Shown here in pieces: positions 1 to 9,292 of a stretch of 64,000 nt of DNA. Each line of letters begins with the position of its first letter. Positions within the stretch are counted from its first letter, which is position 1. The translations under genes and the position numbers were made by a program. Source of the DNA: an uncultured Mediterraneibacter sp. (GTDB lineage Bacteria; Bacillota; Clostridia; Lachnospirales; Lachnospiraceae); contig CALWMN010000003.1 in NCBI GenBank assembly GCA_944381935.1, forward strand, positions 124,001 through 188,000. Reading direction: 5' to 3'. A model generated the notes under the pieces. The model saw only the letters and a program-made list of their open reading frames with translations, ran no database searches and had not been told where the DNA came from.

Positions 1-741
1 GATGTTACCCTGCCCTCCAAAAAGAACATTATGGGGCACAGGCATCCGAATACAATCGCGCTGGAAGAGGTGGAGCGCATTTTCATCGGAATGGGATATG
101 AAGTCGTGGAGGGACCGGAGGTTGAGTATGATGAGTATAACTTCGAGAAGCTGAACATTCCGGCGGACCATCCGGCGAAGGATGAACAGGATACCTTCTA
201 TATCAACAAAGATATTGTGCTCAGGACACAGACTTCCCCGGTGCAGGCGCGTGTGATGGAGCAGGGGAAACTCCCCATCCGCATGATCGCCCCGGGAAGA
301 GTGTTCCGCTCAGATGAGGTTGATGCCACACATTCCCCCTCCTTCCACCAGATCGAGGGGCTGGTTATTGACAGGCAGATCTCATTCGCAGACCTGAAGG
401 GGACGCTGGAAGTCTTCGCAAAGGAACTGTTCGGAACGGAGACGCGGACAAAATTCCGCCCACATCACTTCCCGTTTACGGAGCCCAGCGCGGAGATGGA
501 TGTGAGCTGCTTTAAATGTGGCGGAAAGGGATGCCGTTTCTGCAAGGGATCCGGTTGGATCGAGATTTTGGGATGTGGTATGGTGCATCCACATGTCCTG
601 GAAATGTGCGGAATCGACCCGGAGGAGTACAATGGATTTGCATTCGGCGTTGGGCTTGAACGTATCGCGCTCCTGAAATATGAGATCGATGACATGAGGC
701 TTCTCTATGAAAATGATATCCGCTTCCTGGAGCAGTTCTGA
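1..741 (+). CDS. pheS: Phenylalanine--tRNA ligase alpha subunit (5' partial)
   Basis: Catalytic alpha subunit of the alpha2-beta2 phenylalanyl-tRNA synthetase, which charges tRNA-Phe in the cytoplasm. The reading frame is open from base 1, so the N-terminal coiled-coil arm and start lie upstream; 246 residues remain. The fragment opens with the class II motif region (DVTLPSKK, then HP). It contains the motif 2 stretch [23 protein letters not shown], a CxxC..CxxC knuckle typical of bacterial PheS (near residue 170), and the C-terminal [11 protein letters not shown] motif 3. pheT follows after 99 bases, the usual pheST order. Identification is secure. Confidence 0.97.
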   Translation, partial: DVTLPSKKNIMGHRHPNTIALEEVERIFIGMGYEVVEGPEVEYDEYNFEKLNIPADHPAKDEQDTFYINKDIVLRTQTSPVQARVMEQGKLPIRMIAPGRVFRSDEVDATHSPSFHQIEGLVIDRQISFADLKGTLEVFAKELFGTETRTKFRPHHFPFTEPSAEMDVSCFKCGGKGCRFCKGSGWIEILGCGMVHPHVLEMCGIDPEEYNGFAFGVGLERIALLKYEIDDMRLLYENDIRFLEQF

Positions 742-840
742 CATACAGAAAAACTGCACAGGGGGAGGGATACCGGAAGCAGAAGGAAAGACCGGTTACA
801 CGACGAGACAGAATAGATAGGAAGGAAAGGATATAAAAGG

Positions 841-3261
841 ATGAATACTTCATTATCATGGATTAAAGCATACGTTCCGGACCTGGATGTGAGTGCGCAG
901 GAATATACAGATGCAATGACACTTTCTGGAACGAAGGTAGAAGGATATGAAAAACTGGACAAAGATCTGGACAAGATCGTGATCGGACAGATTAAAAAGA
1001 TAGAGAAGCACCCGGATGCGGACAAGCTGATCGTCTGCCAGGTAGACGTCGGGACAGAGACGGTTCAGATCGTCACAGGAGCCCCAAATGTAAAAGAAGG
1101 CGATAAAATCCCGGTTGTCCTGGACGGCGGACGCGTCGCGGGTGGGCATGAGCCGGGACAGAAAGTGGCAGGCGGAATCAAGATCAAGAAAGGGAAGCTC
1201 CGCGGTGTGGAGAGCAATGGAATGATGTGCTCCATCGAGGAACTTGGAACGACAAGAGAAATGTACCCGGAGGCTCCAGAGTACGGCATCTATATCTTCC
1301 CGGAGGATGCAGCGGTCGGAGAGAGTGCGGTCAAAGCACTGGGACTGGATGATGCGATCTTTGAATACGAAATCACCTCCAACCGCGTGGATTGCTTCAG
1401 CGTGATCGGGATTGCCAGGGAGGCGGCTGCAACCTTCAGGAAAGAGTTCAGGCCTCCGGTTGTGACGCCCACAGGAAATGACGAGGACGTCAACGGCTAC
1501 ATCAAAGTTACCGTTGAGAATCCAGAACTCTGCCCCCGCTACTGCGCCAGGGTGGTAAAAAATATCAAGATCGGGCCTTCCCCGAAGTGGATGCAGAGAA
1601 GGCTGGCGTCCGTCGGCATCCGTCCGATCAACAACCTTGTCGATATTACAAACTATGTGATGGAAGAGTATGGGCAGCCGATGCACGCCTATGACCTGGA
1701 CACGATCGCCGGCCATCATATTATCGTGAGAAACGCGAAAAACGGGGATAAATTCACCACCCTTGACGGGCAGGAGCGTGACCTGGATGAGGATGTGATC
1801 ATGATCTGCGACGGAGAGAAGGAAGTCGGGATCGGAGGCATCATGGGCGGTGAGAACTCCATGATCACGGACGACGTCAAGACGATGCTTTTTGAGGCGG
1901 CGTGCTTCGACGGTGTAAATATCAGGAAATCAAGCAAGCGCATCGGCCTGAGGACAGACGCTTCTGCAAAATTTGAGAAAGGTCTTGACCCCAACAATGC
2001 ACAGGCTGCTATCGACCGTGCGTGCCAGCTTGTGGAAGAGATGGGCGCCGGAGAAGTGGTGGGCGGCATGGTGGACGTCTACGGAAAGAAAAAAGAGCCG
2101 GTGAGAGTTCCCTTTGACGCCCGGAAGATTAACCTGATGCTGGGAACTGAACTGTCAGAGGGGGAAATGCTGGGATATTTTAAAATGCTTGGCCTGGAAT
2201 ACGACGCAGAGGCGAAGGAAGTCATTGCCCCGACTTTCCGCCAGGACCTGGCCTGCCTTGCAGACCTCGCAGAAGAAGTGGCGAGATTCTACGGGTACGA
2301 CAACATCCCGACGACCCTCCCGTCAGGGGAGTCCACGATGGGGAAACTGTCCTATAAGCTGCGTATAGAAGAGGCCGCGAGGGATATCGCAGAGTTCTGC
2401 GGATTCAGCCAGGGCATGACCTATTCCTTTGAAAGCCCGAAGGTATTCGACAGACTGATGATCCCAGAGGATTCCCCGCTCCGCCGGACAGTGGATATCA
2501 TGAATCCGTTGGGGGAGGATTACAGCATTATGAGGACGACATCCCTGGACGGTATGCTCACTTCTCTTGCCACGAATTATAACAGAAGGAATAAGGACGT
2601 ACGCCTGTATGAACTGGGGAATATTTATCTGCCAAAGCAGATCCCGCTGACAGAGCTTCCGGAAGAACGCATGCAGTTTACGCTTGGAATGTACGGAGAA
2701 GGAGATTTCTTCACGATGAAAGGCGTGGTAGAGGAATTTTTCGAGAAAGTGGGCATGAAAAAGAAAGAGGTCTACAACCCGGATTCGGGCAAACCGTATC
2801 TTCATCCGGGACGCCAGGCAAATATTGTGTATGAGGGGCAGGTAGTCGGCTATCTGGGCGAGGTGCACCCGGAGGTCGCCGACACATACGGCATCGGAGA
2901 ACGTGCGTATATCGCGGTCATAGATATGCCGGAGATCGTAAAAAATGCGACCTTTGACAGAAAGTATACCGGCATTGCGAAATATCCCGCTGTCACAAGG
3001 GATATCAGCATGGTTGTGCCCAAATCTGTCCTTGTCGGGCAGATCGAGGAAGTGATTGAAAAGAAGGGCGGAAGCTACCTGGAAAGCTATAAGCTGTTTG
3101 ATCTCTACGAGGGCGCGCAGATAAAAGCGGGATTTAAGTCTGTTGCATACTCCATCGTATTCCGTGCAAAGGACAAGACACTGGAAGAGGCGGATGTGTC
3201 CGCCGCGATGAAGAAGATACTCAAAGCTTTGGAAGAGCTTGGAATAGAGCTGAGACAGTAA
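841..3261 (+). CDS. pheT: Phenylalanine--tRNA ligase beta subunit
   Basis: Structural, editing and tRNA-binding subunit of phenylalanyl-tRNA synthetase, 806 residues, normal full length. Domains in order: N-terminal tRNA-binding OB fold (about 40-150, with the HPDADKL motif), B3/B4 editing region (about 210-380), B5 domain (about 400-475), a catalytic-like core, and the C-terminal ferredoxin-fold anticodon-binding domain (about 710-806, starting near YPAVTRDISMV). ATG start with GAAAGGA about 9 bases upstream. The 99-base gap after pheS shows no clear hairpin, so the two are probably cotranscribed. Confidence 0.97.
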   Translation: MNTSLSWIKAYVPDLDVSAQEYTDAMTLSGTKVEGYEKLDKDLDKIVIGQIKKIEKHPDADKLIVCQVDVGTETVQIVTGAPNVKEGDKIPVVLDGGRVAGGHEPGQKVAGGIKIKKGKLRGVESNGMMCSIEELGTTREMYPEAPEYGIYIFPEDAAVGESAVKALGLDDAIFEYEITSNRVDCFSVIGIAREAAATFRKEFRPPVVTPTGNDEDVNGYIKVTVENPELCPRYCARVVKNIKIGPSPKWMQRRLASVGIRPINNLVDITNYVMEEYGQPMHAYDLDTIAGHHIIVRNAKNGDKFTTLDGQERDLDEDVIMICDGEKEVGIGGIMGGENSMITDDVKTMLFEAACFDGVNIRKSSKRIGLRTDASAKFEKGLDPNNAQAAIDRACQLVEEMGAGEVVGGMVDVYGKKKEPVRVPFDARKINLMLGTELSEGEMLGYFKMLGLEYDAEAKEVIAPTFRQDLACLADLAEEVARFYGYDNIPTTLPSGESTMGKLSYKLRIEEAARDIAEFCGFSQGMTYSFESPKVFDRLMIPEDSPLRRTVDIMNPLGEDYSIMRTTSLDGMLTSLATNYNRRNKDVRLYELGNIYLPKQIPLTELPEERMQFTLGMYGEGDFFTMKGVVEEFFEKVGMKKKEVYNPDSGKPYLHPGRQANIVYEGQVVGYLGEVHPEVADTYGIGERAYIAVIDMPEIVKNATFDRKYTGIAKYPAVTRDISMVVPKSVLVGQIEEVIEKKGGSYLESYKLFDLYEGAQIKAGFKSVAYSIVFRAKDKTLEEADVSAAMKKILKALEELGIELRQ

Positions 3262-3273
3262 AGGGGAAATACA

Positions 3274-4299
3274 GTGAAAACCAGTGATTTTTACTATGAT
3301 CTGCCGGAGGAACTAATCGCCCAGGATCCCCTTTTGGACCGGGCGTCCTCCAGGCTGCTTGTGCTCGACAAAGAGACAGGAGAGACACAGCATCATGTGT
3401 TCCGTGAGATCGCGGGCTATCTGGAGCCTGGGGACTGCCTTGTAATCAACGACACGAAGGTGATCCCTGCCCGGCTGATCGGGGCAAAGGAGGAGACGGG
3501 GGCAAAGATCGAAGTGCTTCTCTTAAAAAGGGGGGCGGATGATGTGTGGGAGACGCTCGTCAAACCCGGACGCAAGGCAAAGCCTGGAACGAGGATCAGC
3601 TTCGGGAACGGAATTTTAAAGGGGGAAGTGACAGATGTGGTGGAGGAAGGCAACCGCCTTATCCGTTTTGAATATGACGGAATCTTTGAGGAGATCCTGG
3701 ACCGGCTGGGGCAGATGCCGCTGCCGCCCTATATCACGCATCAGCTTGAGGATAAAGACCGGTACAATACCGTGTATGCGGCTCACTCGGGATCGGCTGC
3801 GGCTCCCACCGCAGGACTGCACTTCACACCCGAACTGCTGCGGGAAATAGAGGAGAAGGGCGTGGACATCGCCCGGGTAACGCTCCATGTCGGGCTGGGG
3901 ACTTTCCGCCCGGTCAAGGTGGACGATGTGGAGAATCACCACATGCATTCCGAATTTTACATGATAAGCGAGGAGGCGGCAGAAAAGGTCAACCGGGCAA
4001 AAGACACCGGGAAAAGAGTGATCTGTGTGGGAACTACAAGCTGCAGGACAATCGAGTCGGCGGCAGATGCAAACGGCAGGCTGAAGGCGTGCAGCGGATG
4101 GACGGATATTTTCATTTATCCGGGATATCGTTTTCAGATATTGGATGCCCTGATCACGAACTTCCATCTCCCGGAATCTACGCTTATTATGCTCGTCTCC
4201 GCGCTGGCGGGCAAGGATCATGTGCTGTCCGCCTACAGAGAAGCCGTCAAAGAGAGATACAGGTTCTTCAGTTTTGGAGATGCGATGTTCATTAAATAA
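3274..4299 (+). CDS. queA: S-adenosylmethionine:tRNA ribosyltransferase-isomerase (queuosine synthesis)
   Basis: QueA transfers and isomerises the ribosyl moiety of SAM onto preQ1 in tRNA to give epoxyqueuosine. The protein has 341 residues, normal for the family. Recognisable blocks are the N-terminal [23 protein letters not shown], the central [24 protein letters not shown] and the C-terminal [19 protein letters not shown]. The start is a GTG at 3274 preceded by AAGGGG; no ATG fits better. It begins 12 bases after pheT and is probably cotranscribed. Confidence 0.96.
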   Translation: MKTSDFYYDLPEELIAQDPLLDRASSRLLVLDKETGETQHHVFREIAGYLEPGDCLVINDTKVIPARLIGAKEETGAKIEVLLLKRGADDVWETLVKPGRKAKPGTRISFGNGILKGEVTDVVEEGNRLIRFEYDGIFEEILDRLGQMPLPPYITHQLEDKDRYNTVYAAHSGSAAAPTAGLHFTPELLREIEEKGVDIARVTLHVGLGTFRPVKVDDVENHHMHSEFYMISEEAAEKVNRAKDTGKRVICVGTTSCRTIESAADANGRLKACSGWTDIFIYPGYRFQILDALITNFHLPESTLIMLVSALAGKDHVLSAYREAVKERYRFFSFGDAMFIK

Positions 4300-4313
4300 G
4301 AAGGAGATTAGTG

Positions 4314-4871
4314 ATGCTGAAAAAACTGGAAAAACAGAATTTCGACAGGGTGTTTGCCGTGATGGAAGAGAGCTTTCCGCCGGACGAATACAGACCGTAT
4401 GAGGAGCAGAAAACACTGCTTGAGGAGGGCAGGTACGGCATCTATATCCTGCCTGATGGGGATAGCAGTGATATCAAAGCGTTTATTGCGGTATGGCAGT
4501 TTGACGATTTTGCCTTCGTCGAGCATTTTGCAGTGAACCAGAAGTACCGCAGCCAGGGGCTGGGTTCCAGGATTCTGGATGAAGTGAAACAGGAGCTTGG
4601 CTGTCAGATATGCCTTGAGGTGGAGCTGCCGGAGACGGAGCTTGCGAAGCGGAGGATCGGCTTTTATGAGAGAAACGGATTTGTCCTGAACGACTATCCG
4701 TATGAACAGCCTCCCATTTCTGCCGGCAGAACAGCCATCCCGCTCAAGATCATGACCTCAGGCGGCGGTGTCACGGAAGAACGTTTTTCTAAGATCCGGG
4801 ACATTCTGTACAGAGAAGTCTATCATGGAAGGGATTTCTTTATCAAAAATCATGGCTTGTCAAATTATTGA
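4314..4871 (+). CDS. GNAT family N-acetyltransferase
   Basis: Putative acetyl-CoA-dependent N-acetyltransferase, 185 residues, substrate unknown. The GNAT motif A region is visible as VEHFAVNQKYRSQGLGSRIL (about residues 66-85), followed by a motif B-like FYERNGFVLN. An AAGGAG site lies 7 bases before the ATG at 4314; a GTG at 4311 is also possible but too close. It begins 14 bases after queA. Its stop codon lies inside the Rex-type palindrome that controls the next gene. Confidence 0.85.
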   Translation: MLKKLEKQNFDRVFAVMEESFPPDEYRPYEEQKTLLEEGRYGIYILPDGDSSDIKAFIAVWQFDDFAFVEHFAVNQKYRSQGLGSRILDEVKQELGCQICLEVELPETELAKRRIGFYERNGFVLNDYPYEQPPISAGRTAIPLKIMTSGGGVTEERFSKIRDILYREVYHGRDFFIKNHGLSNY

Positions 4872-4885
4872 CAATGTGCTATCAT
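4857..4885 (+). promoter_or_regulatory. Sigma-A-type promoter overlapped by a Rex-like operator
   Basis: Bases 4857-4874 form a perfect inverted repeat: half-sites TTGTCAA and TTGACAA separated by ATTA. This fits the general Rex operator layout TTGnnAA-N4-TTnnCAA. The -35 TTGTCA (4857-4862) is part of it, and TATCAT (4880-4885) follows with a 17-base spacer. Rex is known to repress fermentative dehydrogenase genes when NADH is low. Here bound Rex would block the promoter of the dehydrogenase at 5085 and probably the whole downstream operon. The sequence match is direct; Rex binding is inferred. Confidence 0.7.
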
Positions 4886-4914
4886 ATAACAAGCGAAATC
4901 TGATTAATACTTGC

Positions 4915-4952
4915 GAACAGTCCCGGAGACCTCCAGGTTTTCGGGAGTGTTC
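4915..4952 (+). other. Leader hairpin upstream of the dehydrogenase gene
   Basis: An imperfect stem pairs GAACAGTCCCG with CGGGAGTGTTC (one mismatch), with an inner ACCT/AGGT helix. It lies about 25 bases past the expected transcription start and is followed by a weak T-rich stretch. It could be an attenuator, an mRNA stabiliser or nothing; the rest of the roughly 190-base leader shows no recognisable riboswitch. Confidence 0.35.
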
Positions 4953-5084
4953 CTTGCTTTTACGGAGGGAAAAGCAGTGAAGATCTTTTTAAGAAAGAGT
5001 GGCTCTATATAAAAAGACAGAAAAGTTTTAATCAAGGTTTCTTTTTTGTTTACAAAAAGCAGTAAAAGATTAGAGGAGGAAGCT

Positions 5085-6032
5085 ATGAGCAGCAAAATTA
5101 CTATCATCGGCGCCGGAAGTGTCGGGGCAACAATCGCGTACAAACTTTCTTATGAGGATATCGCATCAGAGATCGTCCTGATCGATATTAACAAAGAAAA
5201 AGTTGAGGGAGAGGTAATGGACATCAAGCAGGGAACCTGCTTTCGGACTCCGATCTCCATTATTGCAGGAGATTATAAGGATGCCAAGGATTCGGACATC
5301 GTCATTATCACATCGGGAATCGCACGCAAGCCGGGTCAGACAAGGATAGAACTGGCACAGACCAATGTCAACATTATCAAGCAGATCACTCCGGAGCTCG
5401 TGAAAGCGGCGCCGAATGCAAAGTATATTATCGTCAGCAATCCAGTGGATATTCTCACATATGTGTTCACAAAGATCTCCGGGCTCCCGGAAAACCAGAT
5501 CATCGGTTCCGGTACGCTCCTGGATACGGCGCGCCTTCGCTCAGGACTTTCCGAGCACTTCAAGATCGCGCAGAAGAATATTCACGCTTACGTATACGGG
5601 GAGCATGGGGATTCTTCCTTCGTTCCGTGGTCAGGGGCAGACATTGCGACAGTGAACATTGACGATTATTGCGAGTCTATGAAGAAATATGGCTCGGATC
5701 TTCACAAGCTGGACAAAGACGCAATGGAAGATTATGTGCACAAATCAGGCGGAGAGGTTATCGCAAAGAAAGGGGCGACATTCTATGCGGTTTCCATCGC
5801 AGTCTGTGAGCTGTGCAATATTGTCCTTGCAGCTTCTGACTCTGTTGCGACTGTTTCCTCTATGATGCATGGCGAGTACGGTATCGAGGATGTATGTCTG
5901 AGCGTTCTGACCCTGGTCGGACCGAACGGCGTCCAGGGCAAGATCCCGATGCGTCTGACAGAGGAAGAAATCGGAAAACTCCGTGCCAGTGCAGATAAGC
6001 TGAAAGATGTAATCCGTCAGCTTGATATCTAG
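5085..6032 (+). CDS. L-lactate/malate dehydrogenase family protein, likely malate-specific
   Basis: NAD-dependent 2-hydroxyacid dehydrogenase of the LDH/MDH superfamily, 315 residues. It shows an N-terminal Rossmann motif GAGSVGATIA, the NAD-binding Asp in LIDINKEK, SNPVDILTYV, the LDTARLR block and the catalytic GEHGDSS histidine. General similarity is to LDH. However, the substrate-specificity loop reads ARKPGQTR, placing Arg81 where LDH has Gln102; an Arg there is the classical malate/oxaloacetate determinant. With fumarase and fumarate reductase downstream, malate dehydrogenase activity is more likely than lactate dehydrogenase. AGAGGAGG precedes the ATG at 5085. Automated pipelines would probably call it ldh. 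Confidence 0.85.
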   Translation: MSSKITIIGAGSVGATIAYKLSYEDIASEIVLIDINKEKVEGEVMDIKQGTCFRTPISIIAGDYKDAKDSDIVIITSGIARKPGQTRIELAQTNVNIIKQITPELVKAAPNAKYIIVSNPVDILTYVFTKISGLPENQIIGSGTLLDTARLRSGLSEHFKIAQKNIHAYVYGEHGDSSFVPWSGADIATVNIDDYCESMKKYGSDLHKLDKDAMEDYVHKSGGEVIAKKGATFYAVSIAVCELCNIVLAASDSVATVSSMMHGEYGIEDVCLSVLTLVGPNGVQGKIPMRLTEEEIGKLRASADKLKDVIRQLDI

Positions 6033-6040
6033 AACCGGAT

Positions 6041-6091
6041 CCCCGGCGGATTCTGCCGGGGAAATTCAGTAACAGGGCGGAAGTATCCGCC
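6041..6091 (+). other. Two short intercistronic hairpins
   Basis: CCCCGGC/GCCGGGG (6041-6061) and GGCGGA/TCCGCC (6076-6091) lie between the dehydrogenase and the hdrB-like gene. Neither is followed by a T-run, so they look like mRNA-stability or processing elements that could set expression ratios in one transcript, not a terminator. Confidence 0.4.
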
Positions 6092-6113
6092 TGACAGACA
6101 AGGAGGTAATACT

Positions 6114-6911
6114 ATGAAATACAGCTATTTTCCCGGCTGTACTCTGAAAAATAAGGCACAGGATCTTGATCACTATGCCAGAATTTCCGCAGAAGCTCTG
6201 GGATTTGAACTGGAAGAGATCAGTGAGTGGCAATGCTGCGGCGGTGTATATCCCCTGGGAACCGATGAGATCGCAACAAAGCTTGCCTCCGTCCGCGCAC
6301 TCAATGACGCGAAAGAGAAGGGGCAGGAGCTTGTCACACTCTGTTCCGCCTGCCACCATGTGATCAAACGGGTCAACGACGACATGAAGAATGTCGACGA
6401 TATCCGTACAAGAGCCAACAATTATATGGAACTTGATGCGCCTTACGAGGGAGAGACGAATGTACTCCATTACCTTGAAGTACTTCGCGATGTAGTAGGC
6501 TTTGATGAGCTGAAGAAGAAAGTGACGAATCCTCTTACGGGAAAGAAGATCGGCGCCTATTATGGCTGCCTGCTTCTGCGCCCGGGAAAGCTTATGTCTT
6601 TTGACGACCCGGAGAACCCGAAGATCATAGAGGACTTTATCCGTGCGATCGGAGCTGAACCGGTGATCTACCCGTACCGCAACGAGTGCTGCGGCGGATA
6701 TATCTCACTGAAAGAAGAGGATCTGTCGAAAGAGATGTGCCGTAAGATCGAGGAGAGCGCATCCGGATTTGGGGCAGATATGCTGATTACAGCCTGTCCG
6801 CTTTGTATGTACAACCTGAATAAAAACAACGGCGATAATCTCCCGGTTTATTATTTTACAGAACTTCTTGCAGAGGCACTGGGATTAAAAGAGGAGGTGA
6901 AGGAGCAGTGA
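6114..6911 (+). CDS. hdrB: CoB--CoM heterodisulfide reductase subunit B-like protein
   Basis: HdrB-type subunit, 265 residues, with two CCG domains. The first is C9, the CCGG at about residues 41-44 and CSACHH at about 80; the second is YGCLLLRP, ECCGG (about 188) and CPLCMYN (about 226). In methanogens these motifs bind the two non-cubane [4Fe-4S] clusters that cleave a heterodisulfide. In bacteria lacking CoM/CoB the acceptor is unknown. AAGGAGG precedes the ATG. It overlaps hdrC by four bases (GTGA), so the two are translationally coupled. Confidence 0.9.
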   Translation: MKYSYFPGCTLKNKAQDLDHYARISAEALGFELEEISEWQCCGGVYPLGTDEIATKLASVRALNDAKEKGQELVTLCSACHHVIKRVNDDMKNVDDIRTRANNYMELDAPYEGETNVLHYLEVLRDVVGFDELKKKVTNPLTGKKIGAYYGCLLLRPGKLMSFDDPENPKIIEDFIRAIGAEPVIYPYRNECCGGYISLKEEDLSKEMCRKIEESASGFGADMLITACPLCMYNLNKNNGDNLPVYYFTELLAEALGLKEEVKEQ

Positions 6912-7297
6912 AGACTGAGAAGAACCGCGCAGAGATGATCAGGGAGATCAGTGGTGTGAATCCCCTGAAATGTATGAAATGCGGGAAATGTTCCGCTTCC
7001 TGTCCTTCCTACAATGAAATGGACATCAAACCGCACCAGTTTGTATCCTATGTGATCAATGAGGATATTGAGGCGCTGGCAAATTCAACATCCCTCTGGA
7101 AATGTCTTTCCTGCTTTGCGTGCGTGGAGCGATGCCCCCGCGATGTGAAGCCGGGCAAACTGATCGATGCGGCGAGACAGATTGTTGTGCGTGAGAGGGG
7201 ACAGGATTATCTGACTCCCGATGAGATACCGGAGCTGATCGATCCGGAGACACCGCAGCAGCTGCTCGTAAGTGCGTTCAGAAGATACAGGAGGTGA
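6908..7297 (+). CDS. hdrC: Heterodisulfide reductase subunit C-like 4Fe-4S protein
   Basis: Small electron-transfer subunit, 129 residues, with two [4Fe-4S] motifs: CMKCGKCSASCPS (about residues 22-34) and CLSCFACVERCPRD (about 64-77). It would pass electrons from HdrA to HdrB. The GTG start at 6908 overlaps the hdrB stop. No membrane segment is visible, so this is the soluble HdrC type, not HdrE/HdrD. Confidence 0.9.
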   Translation: MKTEKNRAEMIREISGVNPLKCMKCGKCSASCPSYNEMDIKPHQFVSYVINEDIEALANSTSLWKCLSCFACVERCPRDVKPGKLIDAARQIVVRERGQDYLTPDEIPELIDPETPQQLLVSAFRRYRR

Positions 7298-7303
7298 TAA
7301 AAG

Positions 7304-9292
7304 GTGCAGAGGATTGGAGTATTTGTCTGCCACTGCGGAACGAATATCGCAGCGACGGTAGACGTAAAAAAAGTTACCGAAATGGCGCTCCACGAGCCGG
7401 GAGTCGTGCATGCTGAGGATTATCAGTACATGTGCTCTGAGGCGGGACAGGAGCTGATCCATAAAGCGATCAAAGAGAAACATCTGACAGGACTTGTTGT
7501 CTGTTCCTGTTCTCCGCGTATGCACGAGACGACATTCAGAAATGCGGCAGAGAAGGCGGGCCTGAACCCTTATATGGTAGAGATTGCCAATATCCGTGAG
7601 CATTGTTCCTGGATTCACAAGGATATAGAAGAGGCGACAGAAAAAGCCGTCATCCTGATGCGTGCGGCGATTGCCAAGGTGAACCTGGATGCACCGCTCA
7701 AACCGGGCGAGAGCAAAGTTACCAAAAGAGCGCTTGTCATCGGGGGCGGAATTGCCGGCATCCAGACTGCGCTGGATATCGCCGAGGCGGGATACCCGGT
7801 AGATATCGTAGAGAAGACGCCGAGCATCGGGGGAAGGATGTCACAGCTTGATAAGACATTCCCGACACTGGATTGTTCTTCGTGTATCCTGACGCCGAAG
7901 ATGGGAGAAGTAAACGCGCATCCGAATGTCAATATCTATACATACAGTGAAGTGGAGAGCGTGGCAGGTTTCGTGGGAGATTTCACAGTTGAGATCCGCA
8001 AGAAAGCAAGAAGCGTGGATATGGATAAATGTACGGGCTGCGGCGTCTGCCAGGAGAAATGCCCGAGCAAGAAGACGCCCAGTGAGTTCAACCGCGGATT
8101 AGATACGAGAAGTGCCATCTACACACCATTTGCACAGGCAGTTCCGAATGTTCCGGTCATTGACCGCGATGCATGCATCAAGTTTAAGACAGGAAAATGC
8201 GGCGTCTGCTCCAAGGTGTGCCAGGCAGGCGCCATCGATTACGACCAGGTGGATGAGATTATCACAGAGAAGTACGGCGCAATCGTTGTTGCGACCGGAT
8301 TTGATATGATCAAACTGGATAAATATGATGAGTATGCGTACAGCCAGAGTAAGGATGTCATCACATCTCTTGAACTGGAGCGTATCATGAATGCGGCCGG
8401 ACCGACGGGCGGGCATCTGGAGCGCCTCTCCGACGGGAAAGCGCCGAAGGAAATGGTGTTCATCCAGTGCGTGGGAAGCCGCTGCGCAGACGAACGGGGG
8501 AAGAGCTACTGTTCCAAGGTCTGCTGCATGTATACGGCTAAACATGCGATGCTGATCCGCGACAAGTATCCCGATGTCAATGTAACGGTATTCTACATCG
8601 ATGTCCGTACGCCGGGCAAGAACTTTGATGAGTTCTACCGCCGGGCAGTGGAAGAGTACGGAGTCAACTATATCAAAGGACAGGTGGGAAAGGTTATCCC
8701 GCAGCCGGATGGAAAGCTGCTTGTACAGGGAGCCGACCTTCTGGACAACAAACAGATCTTAAAAGAGGCTGACATGGTCGTCCTCGCGGCAGCCATCGAG
8801 CCGAATCCGGATGTGAGGAAGATTGCAACCATGCTGACGGCAAGTATCGACACGAACAATTTCCTCACAGAGGCACATGCAAAGCTTCGTCCGGTAGAGT
8901 CACCGACAGCAGGTATCTTCCTCTCCGGCGTATGCCAGGGACCGAAGGATATCCCGGAGACAGTTTCCCAGGCAGGAGCCGCGGCGGTCAAAGCCATCGG
9001 ACTGCTTGCGAAAGACAAGCTTTTGACGAATCCATGTACAGCACATTCCGATGAACTGATGTGTAACGGATGTTCCCAGTGCGCGAATGTCTGCCCGTAC
9101 GGGGCGATCTCCTACGAGGATAAAGAGGTGAACGACCACGGGGTACGCGAAGTAAGGCGGCTCGCCGTGGTAAATGACGCGCTCTGCCAGGGATGCGGCG
9201 CATGTACCGTGACATGTCCGTCCGGTGCAATGGACCTGCAGGGATTCTCGAACAGACAGATTCTAGCGGAGGTGGATGCGATATGTCGATAG
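7304..9292 (+). CDS. hdrA: Heterodisulfide reductase subunit A-like FAD/iron-sulfur protein
   Basis: Flavin-containing core of Hdr complexes, 662 residues. It has an N-terminal FVCHCGTNIA segment and a FAD-binding Rossmann motif IGGGIAG at about 146-151. Next comes the HdrA-specific LDCSSCILTPKM region, then a ferredoxin-like pair (CTGCGVCQEKC and CGVCSKVCQAG). A C-terminal ferredoxin domain carries CNGCSQCANVCPYG and CQGCGACTVTCPSG. In methanogens HdrA's FAD bifurcates electrons between ferredoxin and the heterodisulfide. GTG start at 7304 after GGAGG. It overlaps the next gene by 10 bases. Confidence 0.92.
   Translation: MQRIGVFVCHCGTNIAATVDVKKVTEMALHEPGVVHAEDYQYMCSEAGQELIHKAIKEKHLTGLVVCSCSPRMHETTFRNAAEKAGLNPYMVEIANIREHCSWIHKDIEEATEKAVILMRAAIAKVNLDAPLKPGESKVTKRALVIGGGIAGIQTALDIAEAGYPVDIVEKTPSIGGRMSQLDKTFPTLDCSSCILTPKMGEVNAHPNVNIYTYSEVESVAGFVGDFTVEIRKKARSVDMDKCTGCGVCQEKCPSKKTPSEFNRGLDTRSAIYTPFAQAVPNVPVIDRDACIKFKTGKCGVCSKVCQAGAIDYDQVDEIITEKYGAIVVATGFDMIKLDKYDEYAYSQSKDVITSLELERIMNAAGPTGGHLERLSDGKAPKEMVFIQCVGSRCADERGKSYCSKVCCMYTAKHAMLIRDKYPDVNVTVFYIDVRTPGKNFDEFYRRAVEEYGVNYIKGQVGKVIPQPDGKLLVQGADLLDNKQILKEADMVVLAAAIEPNPDVRKIATMLTASIDTNNFLTEAHAKLRPVESPTAGIFLSGVCQGPKDIPETVSQAGAAAVKAIGLLAKDKLLTNPCTAHSDELMCNGCSQCANVCPYGAISYEDKEVNDHGVREVRRLAVVNDALCQGCGACTVTCPSGAMDLQGFSNRQILAEVDAICR

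Noticed and set aside
856-1719. Long open frame antisense to pheT, and similar long antisense frames elsewhere (for example 13153-13917, 13933-14799, 32563-33303)
   Set aside because: They lie wholly opposite well-identified genes, have no family resemblance or ribosome binding sites, and reflect codon bias of the true strand.
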